From Lonepinella sp051851555 (lineage in GTDB: Bacteria; Pseudomonadota; Gammaproteobacteria; Enterobacterales; Pasteurellaceae), in contig NZ_JBPDVH010000001.1 in the NCBI RefSeq assembly GCF_051851555.1, positions 186,001-250,000 on the forward strand: a stretch of 64,000 nt of DNA, read 5' to 3'. The position numbers were made by a program, and so were the translations under genes. A model generated the notes under the pieces. The model was not told the origin of the DNA. It did no database searches and saw only the letters and a program-made list of their open reading frames with translations. This document shows, piece by piece, positions 35,368-44,237 of the stretch; positions within the stretch are counted from its first letter, which is position 1, and each line of letters begins with the position of its first letter.

Positions 35368-35448
35368 TTTTTGAAATAAAAAAATTGCGTTACTTTGGCA
35401 TTGTGTTATTTTTCAACTACTCATAATCTTCATTATAAGAGGTCAAAA

Positions 35449-37329
35449 ATGTTATCAGCAAATGCAAAAGTGAAAATCCAAAATTTTGGACGTTTTCTAT
35501 CTAATATGGTGATGCCTAATATCGGGGCATTTATTGCGTGGGGTTTTATTACAGCCCTGTTTATTCAAACGGGTTGGATCCCGAATGAAAATCTCGCCAA
35601 GCTCGTTGGGCCAATGATTACTTACTTGTTGCCATTATTAATTGGTTACACTGGGGGTAAATTAGTTGGGGGTGATCGCGGTGCAGTCGTTGGGGCAATT
35701 ACCACTGCGGGTGTGATTGTCGGAACAGATATCCCTATGTTCTTAGGGGCCATGATTGCTGGACCGACGGGCGGTTGGGCTATTAAATCTTTCGACAAGT
35801 GGGCAGACGGCAAAATTAAAAGTGGTTTTGAGATGTTAGTAAATAACTTCTCCTCTGGTATTATCGGTATGATTTTAGCCATTTTGTTCTTCTATGTGGT
35901 TGGCCCTGTGGTGAAATCTTTATCCGAAGTGTTGGCTGCTGGCGTAGATGTATTGGTGAATAATGGGTTATTACCTCTTACTTCTCTGTTTGTAGAACCG
36001 GCTAAAATCTTATTCTTAAATAATGCGATTAACCACGGTATTTTCTCGCCTCTTGGTATTCAACAATCACAAGAATTTGGTCAATCCGTGTTCTTCTTAA
36101 TTGAAGCCAATCCAGGCCCAGGGTTAGGCGTATTGTTAGCTTATATGTTCTTTGGTAAAGGTTCAGCGAAACAAACTTCAGGCGGTGCAGCGATTATTCA
36201 TTTCTTCGGTGGTATCCACGAAATTTATTTCCCTTATGTGTTAATGAACCCACGTTTATTGCTTGCTGTGATTGCGGGTGGTGCAACTGGTGTGTTCACG
36301 CTAGTTTTATTTAATGCAGGGTTACAAGCGCCAGCCTCTCCAGGTTCAATCATTGCGGTGTTAGCCATGACACCAAAAGCCTCGTTCTTTGGTGTGATTA
36401 CTTCTGTGATTGCCGCTTGTGCCGTTTCCTTTGTGATTTCTGCATTCTTCTTAAAAATTCAAAAAGAAGAGAGCTCAAACAGTTTAGAAGAAATGCAAGC
36501 TGCCTCTAAAGCGATGAAAAATACCAAGGCGAATACGATTGCTGTCAAGGATTTTGCAGGCCTGAAAAAAATCTTTGTATCTTGTGATGCGGGAATGGGC
36601 TCCAGTGCAATGGGGGCGAGCATGTTACGTAAAAAAGTCAAAGATGCAGGTTTACCGATTGAAGTGGCAAACTGTGCTATCAATGATTTGCCTGATAATG
36701 CACAAGTCGTGATTACCCATCAGGATTTAACCTTGCGTGCTAAACAACAAGTACCAAACGCTATGCACTTCTCATTACAGAATTTCTTAGACAATAAATT
36801 CTATGATGGCTTAGTAGGGGATTTAAAAGCCCATTTATCTGGCGAAAAGCCAGCACAAACTGCGGTTGAAAATCATACCGTAGAAGTCAATGGTACGACA
36901 TTCAGCCTAAGCAAAGAACAGATTTTCTTAGGGTTACAAGCTGACAATAAATTTGATGCCATTCGTTTTGCGGGTGAGCAATTAGTCAAAGCAGGGTTTG
37001 TAGAACCAAGTTATGTGGATGCAATGTTTGAGCGTGAAAAATTAGTGTCTACCTATTTAGGCGAGGGCATTGCGGTCCCGCACGGCACGATTGAAGCCAA
37101 AGATGCCGTACTCAAAACAGGTGTAGTGGTTTGCCAATATCCGGCAGGTGTACGTTTTACCGATGAAGAAGACGGTGTGGCCAAATTGGTGATTGGTATT
37201 GCTGCTCGTAACAATGAACACGTTCAGGTAGTGTCCGCCATTACTAACGCTTTAGATGATGATAAAACCATTGCGTTACTCACGTCGACAAATGATGTAA
37301 ATAAAGTACTAGAATTATTAAAAGCGTAA
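35449..37329 (+). CDS. mtlA: PTS mannitol-specific transporter EIICBA
   Basis: MtlA imports and phosphorylates mannitol to mannitol 1-phosphate. Start ATG 35449 (MLSANAKVKIQNFGRFLSN) follows AGAGGTC; a longer frame adds 18 codons with no homology. The EIIC membrane domain fills about 1-345. The EIIB domain has phospho-Cys379 in SCDAGMGSSAMGA, and the EIIA domain has phospho-His545 in GIAVPHGTIEAK. The linkers and all three domains are complete (626 aa). It heads mtlA-mtlD-mtlR behind the CRP sites. Confidence 0.97.
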   Translation: MLSANAKVKIQNFGRFLSNMVMPNIGAFIAWGFITALFIQTGWIPNENLAKLVGPMITYLLPLLIGYTGGKLVGGDRGAVVGAITTAGVIVGTDIPMFLGAMIAGPTGGWAIKSFDKWADGKIKSGFEMLVNNFSSGIIGMILAILFFYVVGPVVKSLSEVLAAGVDVLVNNGLLPLTSLFVEPAKILFLNNAINHGIFSPLGIQQSQEFGQSVFFLIEANPGPGLGVLLAYMFFGKGSAKQTSGGAAIIHFFGGIHEIYFPYVLMNPRLLLAVIAGGATGVFTLVLFNAGLQAPASPGSIIAVLAMTPKASFFGVITSVIAACAVSFVISAFFLKIQKEESSNSLEEMQAASKAMKNTKANTIAVKDFAGLKKIFVSCDAGMGSSAMGASMLRKKVKDAGLPIEVANCAINDLPDNAQVVITHQDLTLRAKQQVPNAMHFSLQNFLDNKFYDGLVGDLKAHLSGEKPAQTAVENHTVEVNGTTFSLSKEQIFLGLQADNKFDAIRFAGEQLVKAGFVEPSYVDAMFEREKLVSTYLGEGIAVPHGTIEAKDAVLKTGVVVCQYPAGVRFTDEEDGVAKLVIGIAARNNEHVQVVSAITNALDDDKTIALLTSTNDVNKVLELLKA

Positions 37330-37391
37330 AGTGCGGTAAAAATTGGCGTAGTTTTTAACTATGCCAATGAATTGATTAAAAAGGAATAAAT

Positions 37392-38540
37392 ATGAAAGCA
37401 TTACATTTTGGTGCAGGGAATATCGGACGAGGTTTTATCGGTAAATTATTAGCGGACAGCGACGTGCAAGTGATCTTTGCTGATGTCAACGACAGCGTGG
37501 TGAATTTGCTCAAAACTCAACAGTCTTACAATGTGAAAATTGTCGGCGATAGCATTAACACGATTGAAAAAGTAGAAAATGTAAGTGCCGTCAATTCTAA
37601 AGATGAACAGGAGTTAATTGATTTATTCAGTCAAGTGGATTTAGTCACTACGGCGGTGGGACCGACAGTAATGAAGATTATCAGCAGTTCCATCGCTAAA
37701 GGCATCACTGCACGTTTTAACGCAGGCATTGAAACACCGTTAAATATTATTGCCTGTGAAAATATGGTGCGAGGTACTACGTTCTTAAAACAGGAAGTGT
37801 TTAATCACTTAACCCATGAGGTGCAAGCCAAGGCTGAGCAGTTAGTGGGGTTTGTTGACAGTGCAGTGGATCGCATTGTGCCACCTGTACAAGCAGATGA
37901 AAGTGATCCTTTATTGGTGACCGTGGAAGAATTTAGCGAATGGATTGTGGATCAAACCCAATTTAAAGGCACGATTCCCGCCATTAAAGGCATGGAATTA
38001 ACCGATAATTTAATGGCATTTGTGGAACGGAAATTATTCACGCTAAATACAGGCCATGCCGTAACCTCTTATTATGGCAAGGCCAAAGGCTATCAATTCG
38101 TCAAGGAAAGTATTGAAGATAATGAAGTCAAAGCCTTTGTCAAAGCAGTGATGCAAGAAAGTGGAGCGGTATTGATTAAACGTTATGGTTTCGCTCCGCA
38201 AGCTCATGCGGCTTACATTGAGAAAATCCTGAAACGTTTTGCCAATCCGTATTTGGTGGATGATGTCGATCGTGTTGGTCGTCAGCCATTGCGTAAACTG
38301 AGTTATAATGATCGCTTAATTAAACCGTTGCGTGGCACCATAGAATATGGCTTACCGAACAAAAATTTGATTAACGCTATTGCTTATGCTTTAACCTATC
38401 GTAATCAAGATGATCCACAAGCGGTTGAATTAGCCCAATCCTTAGCGGATAATGGCGTACTGGCAACGGTGAAGAAGTACACCGAATTGCAAGATGAAAA
38501 CGTCATTGAGCAAATTGTCACGGCATATCAGGCTATTTAA
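37392..38540 (+). CDS. mtlD: Mannitol-1-phosphate 5-dehydrogenase
   Basis: MtlD oxidises mannitol 1-phosphate to fructose 6-phosphate with NAD+. The 382-aa protein (E. coli 382) begins MKALHFGAGNIGRGFIGKLL, where GAGNIGRG is the dinucleotide-binding loop. The polyol-dehydrogenase signature KLFTLNTGHAVTSYYGK carries the catalytic Lys. It follows mtlA by 62 bases, which contain an uptake signal. Confidence 0.97.
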   Translation: MKALHFGAGNIGRGFIGKLLADSDVQVIFADVNDSVVNLLKTQQSYNVKIVGDSINTIEKVENVSAVNSKDEQELIDLFSQVDLVTTAVGPTVMKIISSSIAKGITARFNAGIETPLNIIACENMVRGTTFLKQEVFNHLTHEVQAKAEQLVGFVDSAVDRIVPPVQADESDPLLVTVEEFSEWIVDQTQFKGTIPAIKGMELTDNLMAFVERKLFTLNTGHAVTSYYGKAKGYQFVKESIEDNEVKAFVKAVMQESGAVLIKRYGFAPQAHAAYIEKILKRFANPYLVDDVDRVGRQPLRKLSYNDRLIKPLRGTIEYGLPNKNLINAIAYALTYRNQDDPQAVELAQSLADNGVLATVKKYTELQDENVIEQIVTAYQAI

Positions 38541-38560
38541 GGTGAAACGTCTATAATCTA

Positions 38561-38590
38561 TAAAGTGCGGTTAAAAATACCGCACTTTCT
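38561..38590 (+). terminator. Inverted uptake-signal pair between mtlD and mtlR
   Basis: AAAGTGCGGT and ACCGCACTTT face each other with a short loop of about eight bases, followed by CTGTCATTTT. It is probably a partial terminator that lowers mtlR expression relative to mtlAD. Confidence 0.65.
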
Positions 38591-38613
38591 GTCATTTTAT
38601 AAGGATTTACATT

Positions 38614-39129
38614 GTGTTGTCAGAGGATCCCATTTATGAAAAACTCAATGAGGCAAGTTCCATTCGAGGCTTTATTACCGCTACCGTCGCCATTTTTGAC
38701 CAAGCTGTGGATCAACTGATTAACCGTGTTTTTCGTAAAACAGATTTTGCGGTGCAGTCCGTGGTAGAAAGTTTATTTGAAACATCAGGCCCTTTGTTTG
38801 ATTTATCTATTCGTTTAAAAGTCTTGTTGGGATTAGGTGTGATTAGCCATGAATTGTTTGAAGATGTATCAGCCTTTATTCAAATGAAAGAAACCTTAAA
38901 CAATGATGAAAAGGAATATGATTTTGTTGATCATATTGTGGTGCGTTTTGCTCATTCATTAAATTTTCTCGAAAATAAAAGTCTGTTAGATTTTCAGCCG
39001 ATTAAGGAAGATGCTGACTCTTTAGTGTTTCAAATGAAACATTCTCGTCAAGAAAAATTATTACGTTCTTGTTTGATTTTAACGGTGGTGGAAATTTATG
39101 GGCAGTTACAAGTGGAAAGTCCATTGTAA
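38614..39129 (+). CDS. mtlR: Mannitol operon repressor MtlR
   Basis: MtlR-family proteins repress mtl operons in enterobacteria, although they lack a classic DNA-binding domain. The 171-aa protein matches the family in length and position and has no membrane segment. SSIRGFITATVAIFDQAVDQLI is the conserved N-terminal helix. It starts with GTG, with AAGGA eight bases upstream. It is third in mtlA-mtlD-mtlR, the E. coli order. Confidence 0.88.
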   Translation: MLSEDPIYEKLNEASSIRGFITATVAIFDQAVDQLINRVFRKTDFAVQSVVESLFETSGPLFDLSIRLKVLLGLGVISHELFEDVSAFIQMKETLNNDEKEYDFVDHIVVRFAHSLNFLENKSLLDFQPIKEDADSLVFQMKHSRQEKLLRSCLILTVVEIYGQLQVESPL

Positions 39130-39210
39130 TCACGTGATAAAATTATCCTCTCCTTTTGTGATCTCCATTCCAAATTTGATAAATTATCACTCGCTACTCG
39201 TGAAATAGGA

Positions 39211-39239
39211 TTGACATAGAAATCGGTATTTTTTACTCT
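39211..39239 (+). promoter_or_regulatory. Sigma-70 promoter of the small membrane protein unit
   Basis: TTGACA (39211-39216), 17 bases, then TACTCT (39234-39239). The -35 box is perfect and the spacing ideal; the -10 box is weak. It lies 36 bases upstream of a GTG/ATG region that starts the 73-aa gene. Confidence 0.6.
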
Positions 39240-39274
39240 AGGTTTCAACAACAATATGATCGAGGTGTAGCAGT

Positions 39275-39496
39275 ATGTTTAATTTATTTCGTCAACCCTA
39301 TGAGAAAGAAACGCTAAATGATTGGGCAAAGCTTTGTGTTGATGTGGCAAAAGTTGCAATTTTGGCGATTCCTGTTATGCTGTACGGAGAAAGTCCAATT
39401 CAGATAAAAATTATTAACACTATTTTGCTTTGTTCAGGTGTTTATGCTGGATTATATATGGGACGCCAATTACATAAACTAAAAGAGGAGCTTTAA
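39275..39496 (+). CDS. Small membrane protein, two predicted helices, function unknown
   Basis: This 73-aa protein begins MFNLFRQPYEKETLNDW. Two hydrophobic helices cover about 23-38 (DVAKVAILAIPVMLYG) and 46-64 (IINTILLCSGVYAGLYMGR), and a charged tail ends KLKEEL. GAGGTG seven bases upstream supports the start. It has its own promoter and lies one base before the 26-aa gene (TAA C ATG), so the two are translationally coupled. I do not recognise the family. Position between mtlR and yggT gives no functional clue. Confidence 0.75.
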   Translation: MFNLFRQPYEKETLNDWAKLCVDVAKVAILAIPVMLYGESPIQIKIINTILLCSGVYAGLYMGRQLHKLKEEL

Positions 39497-39497
39497 C

Positions 39498-39578
39498 ATG
39501 GAATGGACATTCGGACTTGCCGTATTTGCCGCAATCATGTGTGCTGGGGCAATTTTTGTACATCATATTTCAAAATAA
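39498..39578 (+). CDS. 26-aa single-helix membrane protein, function unknown
   Basis: ATG 39498 opens a 26-codon frame, MEWTFGLAVFAAIMCAGAIF, followed by VHHISK and TAA at 39576-39578. Nearly the whole peptide is one membrane helix with a short His/Lys tail. AGAGGAG eight bases upstream, within the end of the 73-aa gene, is a strong ribosome-binding site. The one-base gap to the upstream stop and the terminator ten bases downstream fit a real two-gene unit. It is too short for standard gene finders. Function unknown. Confidence 0.65.
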   Translation: MEWTFGLAVFAAIMCAGAIFVHHISK

Positions 39579-39587
39579 TTTTTAATA

Positions 39588-39620
39588 GGGGAAAACGTTT
39601 ACTTGTTTTCCCTTGATTTT
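39588..39620 (+). terminator. Terminator of the small membrane protein unit
   Basis: GGGAAAAC (39589-39596) and GTTTTCCC (39605-39612) form an 8-bp stem with an 8-base loop, followed by TTGATTTTCCTCTCTTT. Confidence 0.75.
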
Positions 39621-39674
39621 CCTCTCTTTAACCCCTATATTCTGGATTAGTTTAATCATTCTTGGGGTTAGTTC

Positions 39675-40256
39675 ATGAATTCAATTCAATATTTAGTTAA
39701 TAGCCTGTTGGGCGTTTATATGTTAGTGGTGATGTTGCGGATGTGGTTGCAATATTGTAAAGCTGACTTTTATAATCCGATTTCACAAGCGGTGGTGAAA
39801 TTAACGGATCCTGTGTTAAATCCGATTCGTAAAGCCTTTAAAGCCTTTAAAGCCTATAAAAATATCGATATCGCAGCGTTACTTTTTGTCTTTTTGCTCG
39901 GTTTAATTAAATATCCGTTATTGGCCATTTTAGGTGGTACATGGTCGTTTGATACGGTGGCTGCAAATGTGGGTTTATTTGCGTTGATTGGCGTATTAAC
40001 GCTGTTGAAGATCTTTGGGGAAATGATTTTATACGTGATTTTTATTGGTGCGGTTTTGAGCTGGTTCCGTCGTGGTAACGATCCGCTTGCTTATTTGTTG
40101 TACCAATTAGGTGAACCCGTTCTTAGCCCAATTCGTCGTCTTTTACCGAAAACAGGCATGATCGATTTTTCACCAATGCTTTTAGCCTTTGTCTTATTTT
40201 GGTTAGACAAAGTGATGTATGATATCGTGCCGTTTGGCCTTTGGAAAATCGTGTAA
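39675..40256 (+). CDS. yggT: YggT family membrane protein
   Basis: This 193-aa protein is made of two similar halves, each with two membrane helices and a DPVLNPIRK-type motif (LTDPVLNPIRKAF near 46-58; LGEPVLSPIRRLLPK near 149-163). That duplicated pattern is the YggT family hallmark, with a proposed role in osmotic tolerance or potassium balance in E. coli. A triplicated 9-base unit encodes KAFKAFKAYK near 53-64. yggU follows after 27 bases, the conserved yggT-yggU order. Confidence 0.88.
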   Translation: MNSIQYLVNSLLGVYMLVVMLRMWLQYCKADFYNPISQAVVKLTDPVLNPIRKAFKAFKAYKNIDIAALLFVFLLGLIKYPLLAILGGTWSFDTVAANVGLFALIGVLTLLKIFGEMILYVIFIGAVLSWFRRGNDPLAYLLYQLGEPVLSPIRRLLPKTGMIDFSPMLLAFVLFWLDKVMYDIVPFGLWKIV

Positions 40257-40283
40257 AGTGCGGTATAAATTGGCGAAGTGTTT

Positions 40284-40574
40284 ATGGCTGCAGTAGAACG
40301 AATTAACGGCGGATTACGATTACGCTTGTTGTTACAACCCAAAGCCAGTCGTGATGCGATTGTGGGTGTGCATGACGATGAATTAAAACTCAGCATTACA
40401 GCCCCTCCGATTGATGGTGCTGCTAACGCCTATTTATTAAAATATTTGAGTAAGTTGTTTAAAGTACCGAAAAGTCATATCGTATTAGAAAAAGGTGAAC
40501 TCAATCGCCATAAACAGGTGTTTGTGCCAGAGCCGAAAGTCATTCCCGCAGAAATTGAGAGTTTGTTAGTCTAA
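40284..40574 (+). CDS. yggU: YggU family protein (DUF167)
   Basis: This 96-aa protein has the DUF167 core: LRLRLLLQPKASRDAIVGVHDDELKLSITAPPIDG, then AANAYLLKYLSKLFKV and the ending GELNRHKQV. ATG 40284 is chosen; a GTG two codons earlier is possible. Function is unknown, but the family is widely paired with YggT as here. It overlaps the 3' end of the convergent acetyltransferase gene by nine bases. Confidence 0.9.
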   Translation: MAAVERINGGLRLRLLLQPKASRDAIVGVHDDELKLSITAPPIDGAANAYLLKYLSKLFKVPKSHIVLEKGELNRHKQVFVPEPKVIPAEIESLLV

Positions 40575-41003
40575 CAATAACTCAAACACGGCTTTTTGCG
40601 GATTGAGTTTAAATCCTTCCATTTCTAACAGATGACGTTGTTGCTGATCTTGTTCAACGGTCAGCACGTTGGCCTGTGTGAAACAGACAAATTCTTTGGC
40701 TTTTTCAATAAGTGCGGTGTAAATCTCGGTTTTTTTCGGGGTATTTTGCACAAAAATATCGGTGAGTTGCCAATAGCGTTGTAGTCTTAAAGAAGAGATG
40801 CGAGGATAAAGCTGAATAAAACCGACGGCTTGTTGCTGATCGTCAAAGGCTAAGAAAAAGATACTTTCACTAAAGCGAATACGGTTATTTAAAAAGGTAT
40901 GAGTGCGTTCTGGGTTTTCCGCCATGCCGTGTGATAAACGGTATTCTTCAAATAACGGTAGTAATACCGCTAAATTCCATTGTTCAGCTTTGAAAATACG
41001 CAT
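40566..41003 (-). CDS. GNAT family N-acetyltransferase
   Basis: This 145-aa protein has the acetyl-CoA binding pattern of the GNAT fold: AVGFIQLYPRISSLRLQRYWQLTDIFV, where the Q/RxxGxA-type loop is degenerate, and a C-terminal segment HLLEMEGFKL. The acetylated substrate is not predictable. It is convergent with yggU and divergent from tpiA. An uptake signal sits within the gene near 40708. Confidence 0.75.
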   Translation of the reverse strand: MRIFKAEQWNLAVLLPLFEEYRLSHGMAENPERTHTFLNNRIRFSESIFFLAFDDQQQAVGFIQLYPRISSLRLQRYWQLTDIFVQNTPKKTEIYTALIEKAKEFVCFTQANVLTVEQDQQQRHLLEMEGFKLNPQKAVFELLLD

Positions 41004-41194
41004 AATGTCTGGTTCTTAGGTGAGTGTTGATTAAAAAATAACAAACTTATACAGTAGATTTTACCTTGTAAATCAAGAATAATCATCTGTTAGATCAAAA
41101 AAACGTGAAAAAAAAGCAAAAATAGGCTGAAAATTTGCTATATTAGATAGCATCATTTTTATTAAATCAACTAGGTCATTCAAGGAGAATTTAA

Positions 41195-41965
41195 ATGGCA
41201 GTTCGTAAACCACTCGTGATGGGTAACTGGAAATTAAACGGTAGCAAAGCCTTTACCAAAGAATTAATTGTAGGCTTGAAACAAGAACTTCAAGGCGTTG
41301 ACGGTTGTGGCGTGGCTATTGCCCCACCGGTGATGTATTTGGCTGAAGCAGAAACCGCATTAGTAGGTAGTGACATTGCTTTAGGTGCGCAAAATGTCGA
41401 TCTGAATAAACAAGGGGCGTTTACTGGCGATATTTCTACGGAAATGTTAAAAGACTTTGGGGCAAAATATATTATTATCGGCCACTCTGAGCGTCGTACT
41501 TATCACAAAGAAAGTGATGAATTTGTTGCGAAAAAATTTGGCGTGTTAAAAGAGGCGGGGTTAGTACCAGTGTTATGTATCGGTGAATCTGAGGCGGAAA
41601 ACGAGGCGGGCAAAACCCAAGAAGTTTGTGCGAGACAAATTGATGCGGTAATCAATGCGTTAGGCGTAGAGGCCTTTAACGGTGCGGTAATTGCTTATGA
41701 GCCGATTTGGGCCATTGGCACCGGTAAATCTGCCACCCCAGCACAAGCGCAAGCGGTACATAAATTTATTCGTGATCATATTGCGGTGAAATCTCAAGCG
41801 GTAGCAGATCAAGTGATTATCCAATATGGTGGTTCTGTGAATGATGCGAATGCCGCAGAGTTATTTACTCAGCCAGATATTGATGGTGCGTTAGTAGGCG
41901 GTGCCTCATTAAAAGCCGCAGCCTTTGCCGTGATCGTCAAAGCGGCTGCGAAAGCAAAAGCGTAA
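41195..41965 (+). CDS. tpiA: Triosephosphate isomerase
   Basis: TpiA interconverts dihydroxyacetone phosphate and glyceraldehyde 3-phosphate. The 256-aa protein (E. coli 255) has catalytic Lys in GNWKLNGS, His in IIGHSERR, Glu in AYEPIWAIGTGKSATP, and the phosphate loop GGSVNDANA and GALVGGASL. AAGGAGAATTTAA precedes the ATG. An inverted uptake-signal terminator follows. Confidence 0.98.
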   Translation: MAVRKPLVMGNWKLNGSKAFTKELIVGLKQELQGVDGCGVAIAPPVMYLAEAETALVGSDIALGAQNVDLNKQGAFTGDISTEMLKDFGAKYIIIGHSERRTYHKESDEFVAKKFGVLKEAGLVPVLCIGESEAENEAGKTQEVCARQIDAVINALGVEAFNGAVIAYEPIWAIGTGKSATPAQAQAVHKFIRDHIAVKSQAVADQVIIQYGGSVNDANAAELFTQPDIDGALVGGASLKAAAFAVIVKAAAKAKA

Positions 41966-41984
41966 GTATAATAGGTGTGATATG

Positions 41985-42032
41985 AGAAAGTGCGGTGAAA
42001 ATGTTGGCTATTTTTCACCGCACTTTTTTCTT
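41985..42032 (+). terminator. Inverted uptake-signal terminator after tpiA
   Basis: GAAAGTGCGGTGAAAA and TTTTCACCGCACTTTTTT face each other with a loop of about nine bases, followed by CTTGTTTCTT. This is a stem of about 14 bp with a T-tract. Confidence 0.85.
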
Positions 42033-42048
42033 GTTTCTTCCTTAAAAG

Positions 42049-42064
42049 GATGAGCTAGATCACA
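42049..42064 (+). promoter_or_regulatory. Possible CRP site upstream of tktA
   Basis: GATGA-GCTAGA-TCACA has a perfect right half and a degraded left half of the CRP consensus. It lies about 105 bases before the tktA start. Weak evidence. Confidence 0.35.
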
Positions 42065-42169
42065 TTTTAACGCTATTTATATTATCAATCGCATTAATTT
42101 CCCGTTTATCATGAAAAATCAGGTAAAATGGCAAGATTAATCTTCATTTAATTTTATTAGGAGTAAATA

Positions 42170-44170
42170 ATGACAACCCAAAAGCAACTTGCCAATGCCA
42201 TCCGTTTTTTAAGTATGGATGCAGTGCAAAAAGCAAAATCAGGTCACCCTGGTGCCCCGATGGGTATGGCGGACATTGCCGAAGTATTATGGCGTGGATT
42301 TTTAAAACATAACCCAACCAATCCAAAATGGGCAGATCGTGACCGCTTTGTGTTATCTAATGGACATGGTTCGATGTTGATTTACAGTTTGTTACATTTA
42401 ACAGGCTATGATCTTTCTATCGAAGATTTAAAAAATTTCCGTCAATTACATTCTAAAACTCCAGGTCACCCTGAATATGGTTATGCTCCAGGGGTAGAAA
42501 CGACCACAGGTCCATTGGGTCAAGGTATCACCAATGCAGTGGGTATGGCGATTGCAGAAAAAACCTTAGCGGGTCAATTTAACCGTGTAGGTCACGATAT
42601 TGTGGATCACTTTACTTATGTGTTCTTAGGTGATGGCTGTTTAATGGAAGGGGTTTCACACGAAGCCTGTTCATTAGCGGGAACCTTAGGTTTAGGTAAA
42701 TTAATCGCATTCTACGATGACAATAATATTTCTATTGATGGGCACGTGGATGGTTGGTTCACCGACGATACCCAAAAACGTTTTGAGGCCTACGGTTGGC
42801 AAGTGATCCCAGCGATTGATGGTCATAATCCACAACAAATTGCCGAAGCGGTCAAACAAGCCCAAGCAGAAACTAATAAACCAACCTTAATTATCTGTAA
42901 AACCATTATCGGTTACGGCTCACCAAACAAATCTGCATCGCACGATTGCCATGGAGCGCCATTAGGTGATGAAGAAATTGCCTTAACCCGTAAAGCCCTT
43001 GAATGGGATTATGCCCCATTTGAAATCCCAGCCGATATTTATGCAGAATGGGATGCGAAAGCCAAAGGTCAAACAGCGGAAGCGGCATGGAATGAAAAAT
43101 TTGCGGCTTATGCAAAAGCCTATCCAGAACTTGCAGCAGAATTTAAACGCCGTGTGAGCGGTGAATTACCAGCCAACTGGGCAGCCGAAAGCCAAGCCTT
43201 TGTGGAAAAATTACAAGCTAACCCTGCTTCTATTGCGAGCCGTAAAGCCTCACAAAATGCGATTGAAGCCTATGCACACATTTTACCAGAATTCTTAGGC
43301 GGTTCAGCAGACTTAGCTAGTTCAAACTTAACCCTATGGTCAGGTTCAAAACCGATTCGTGCAACCACCAATGTGGACGGCAACTACCTCAACTACGGTG
43401 TGCGTGAGTTCGGTATGTCGGCGATTATGAACGGTATTGCCTTACACGGTGGATTCATTCCTTATGGTGCAACATTCTTAATGTTCTTTGAATATGCTCA
43501 CAATGCAGTGCGTATGGCAGCATTAATGAAACAACGTGCCTTGTTTGTTTACACCCATGACTCTATCGGTTTGGGCGAAGATGGTCCAACTCATCAACCA
43601 GTGGAACAAACAGCGGCATTACGTTTAATTCCAAACTTAGAAACATGGCGACCAGCGGATCAAGTGGAATCTGCGGTAGCGTGGAAATCTGCGGTAGAAC
43701 GCAAAGAGGGTCCAAGTGCCTTAATTTTCACTCGTCAAAATCTTGCCCAACAACCACGCACAGCAGAGCAATTAGCTAATGTGGCTCGTGGTGGTTACAT
43801 CTTAGTGGATTGTGGTTGTAACAACCCTGATGTGATCTTAATTGCCACAGGTTCTGAAGTGGAATTAGCCGTGAAAGCAGCGGACGTGTTGAAAGCCGAA
43901 GGCAAAAAAGTGCGTGTGGTTTCTATGCCAAGCAGCAACGTATTCGACAAACAAGACGAAGCCTATCGTGAAAGCGTATTACCAAAACACATTACCAAAC
44001 GTGTAGCGATTGAAGCACAAACCGCAGACTTCTGGTACAAATATGTAGGCTTTGAAGGTCGTATTGTGGCAATGCACGGTTTCGGCGAATCTGCCCCAGC
44101 AGACCAATTATTCAAATTATTTGGTTTCACCGTGGAAAACGTGGTGGCAAAAGCGAAAGAGATTTTGTAA
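42170..44170 (+). CDS. tktA: Transketolase
   Basis: Transketolase moves two-carbon units between sugar phosphates in the pentose phosphate pathway, using thiamine diphosphate. The 666-aa protein (E. coli TktA 663) has the N-terminal AKSGHPGAPMGMADI, the ThDP/Mg motif GDGCLMEGVSHEACSLAG and the transketolase signature with His in YTHDSIGLGEDGPTHQPVEQ. AGGAGTAAATA precedes the ATG. It follows tpiA; a strong terminator follows it. Confidence 0.97.
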   Translation: MTTQKQLANAIRFLSMDAVQKAKSGHPGAPMGMADIAEVLWRGFLKHNPTNPKWADRDRFVLSNGHGSMLIYSLLHLTGYDLSIEDLKNFRQLHSKTPGHPEYGYAPGVETTTGPLGQGITNAVGMAIAEKTLAGQFNRVGHDIVDHFTYVFLGDGCLMEGVSHEACSLAGTLGLGKLIAFYDDNNISIDGHVDGWFTDDTQKRFEAYGWQVIPAIDGHNPQQIAEAVKQAQAETNKPTLIICKTIIGYGSPNKSASHDCHGAPLGDEEIALTRKALEWDYAPFEIPADIYAEWDAKAKGQTAEAAWNEKFAAYAKAYPELAAEFKRRVSGELPANWAAESQAFVEKLQANPASIASRKASQNAIEAYAHILPEFLGGSADLASSNLTLWSGSKPIRATTNVDGNYLNYGVREFGMSAIMNGIALHGGFIPYGATFLMFFEYAHNAVRMAALMKQRALFVYTHDSIGLGEDGPTHQPVEQTAALRLIPNLETWRPADQVESAVAWKSAVERKEGPSALIFTRQNLAQQPRTAEQLANVARGGYILVDCGCNNPDVILIATGSEVELAVKAADVLKAEGKKVRVVSMPSSNVFDKQDEAYRESVLPKHITKRVAIEAQTADFWYKYVGFEGRIVAMHGFGESAPADQLFKLFGFTVENVVAKAKEIL

Positions 44171-44192
44171 TTTCTTCGCTGTTAATTTAGAT

Positions 44193-44222
44193 AAAACGCC
44201 GATTATTCGGCGTTTTGTTTAA
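44193..44222 (+). terminator. Terminator after tktA
   Basis: AAAACGCCGA (44193-44202) and TCGGCGTTTT (44207-44216) form a 10-bp stem with a 4-base loop, then GTTTAATC. Confidence 0.88.
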
Positions 44223-44237
44223 TCAAGGTTAGGTATT

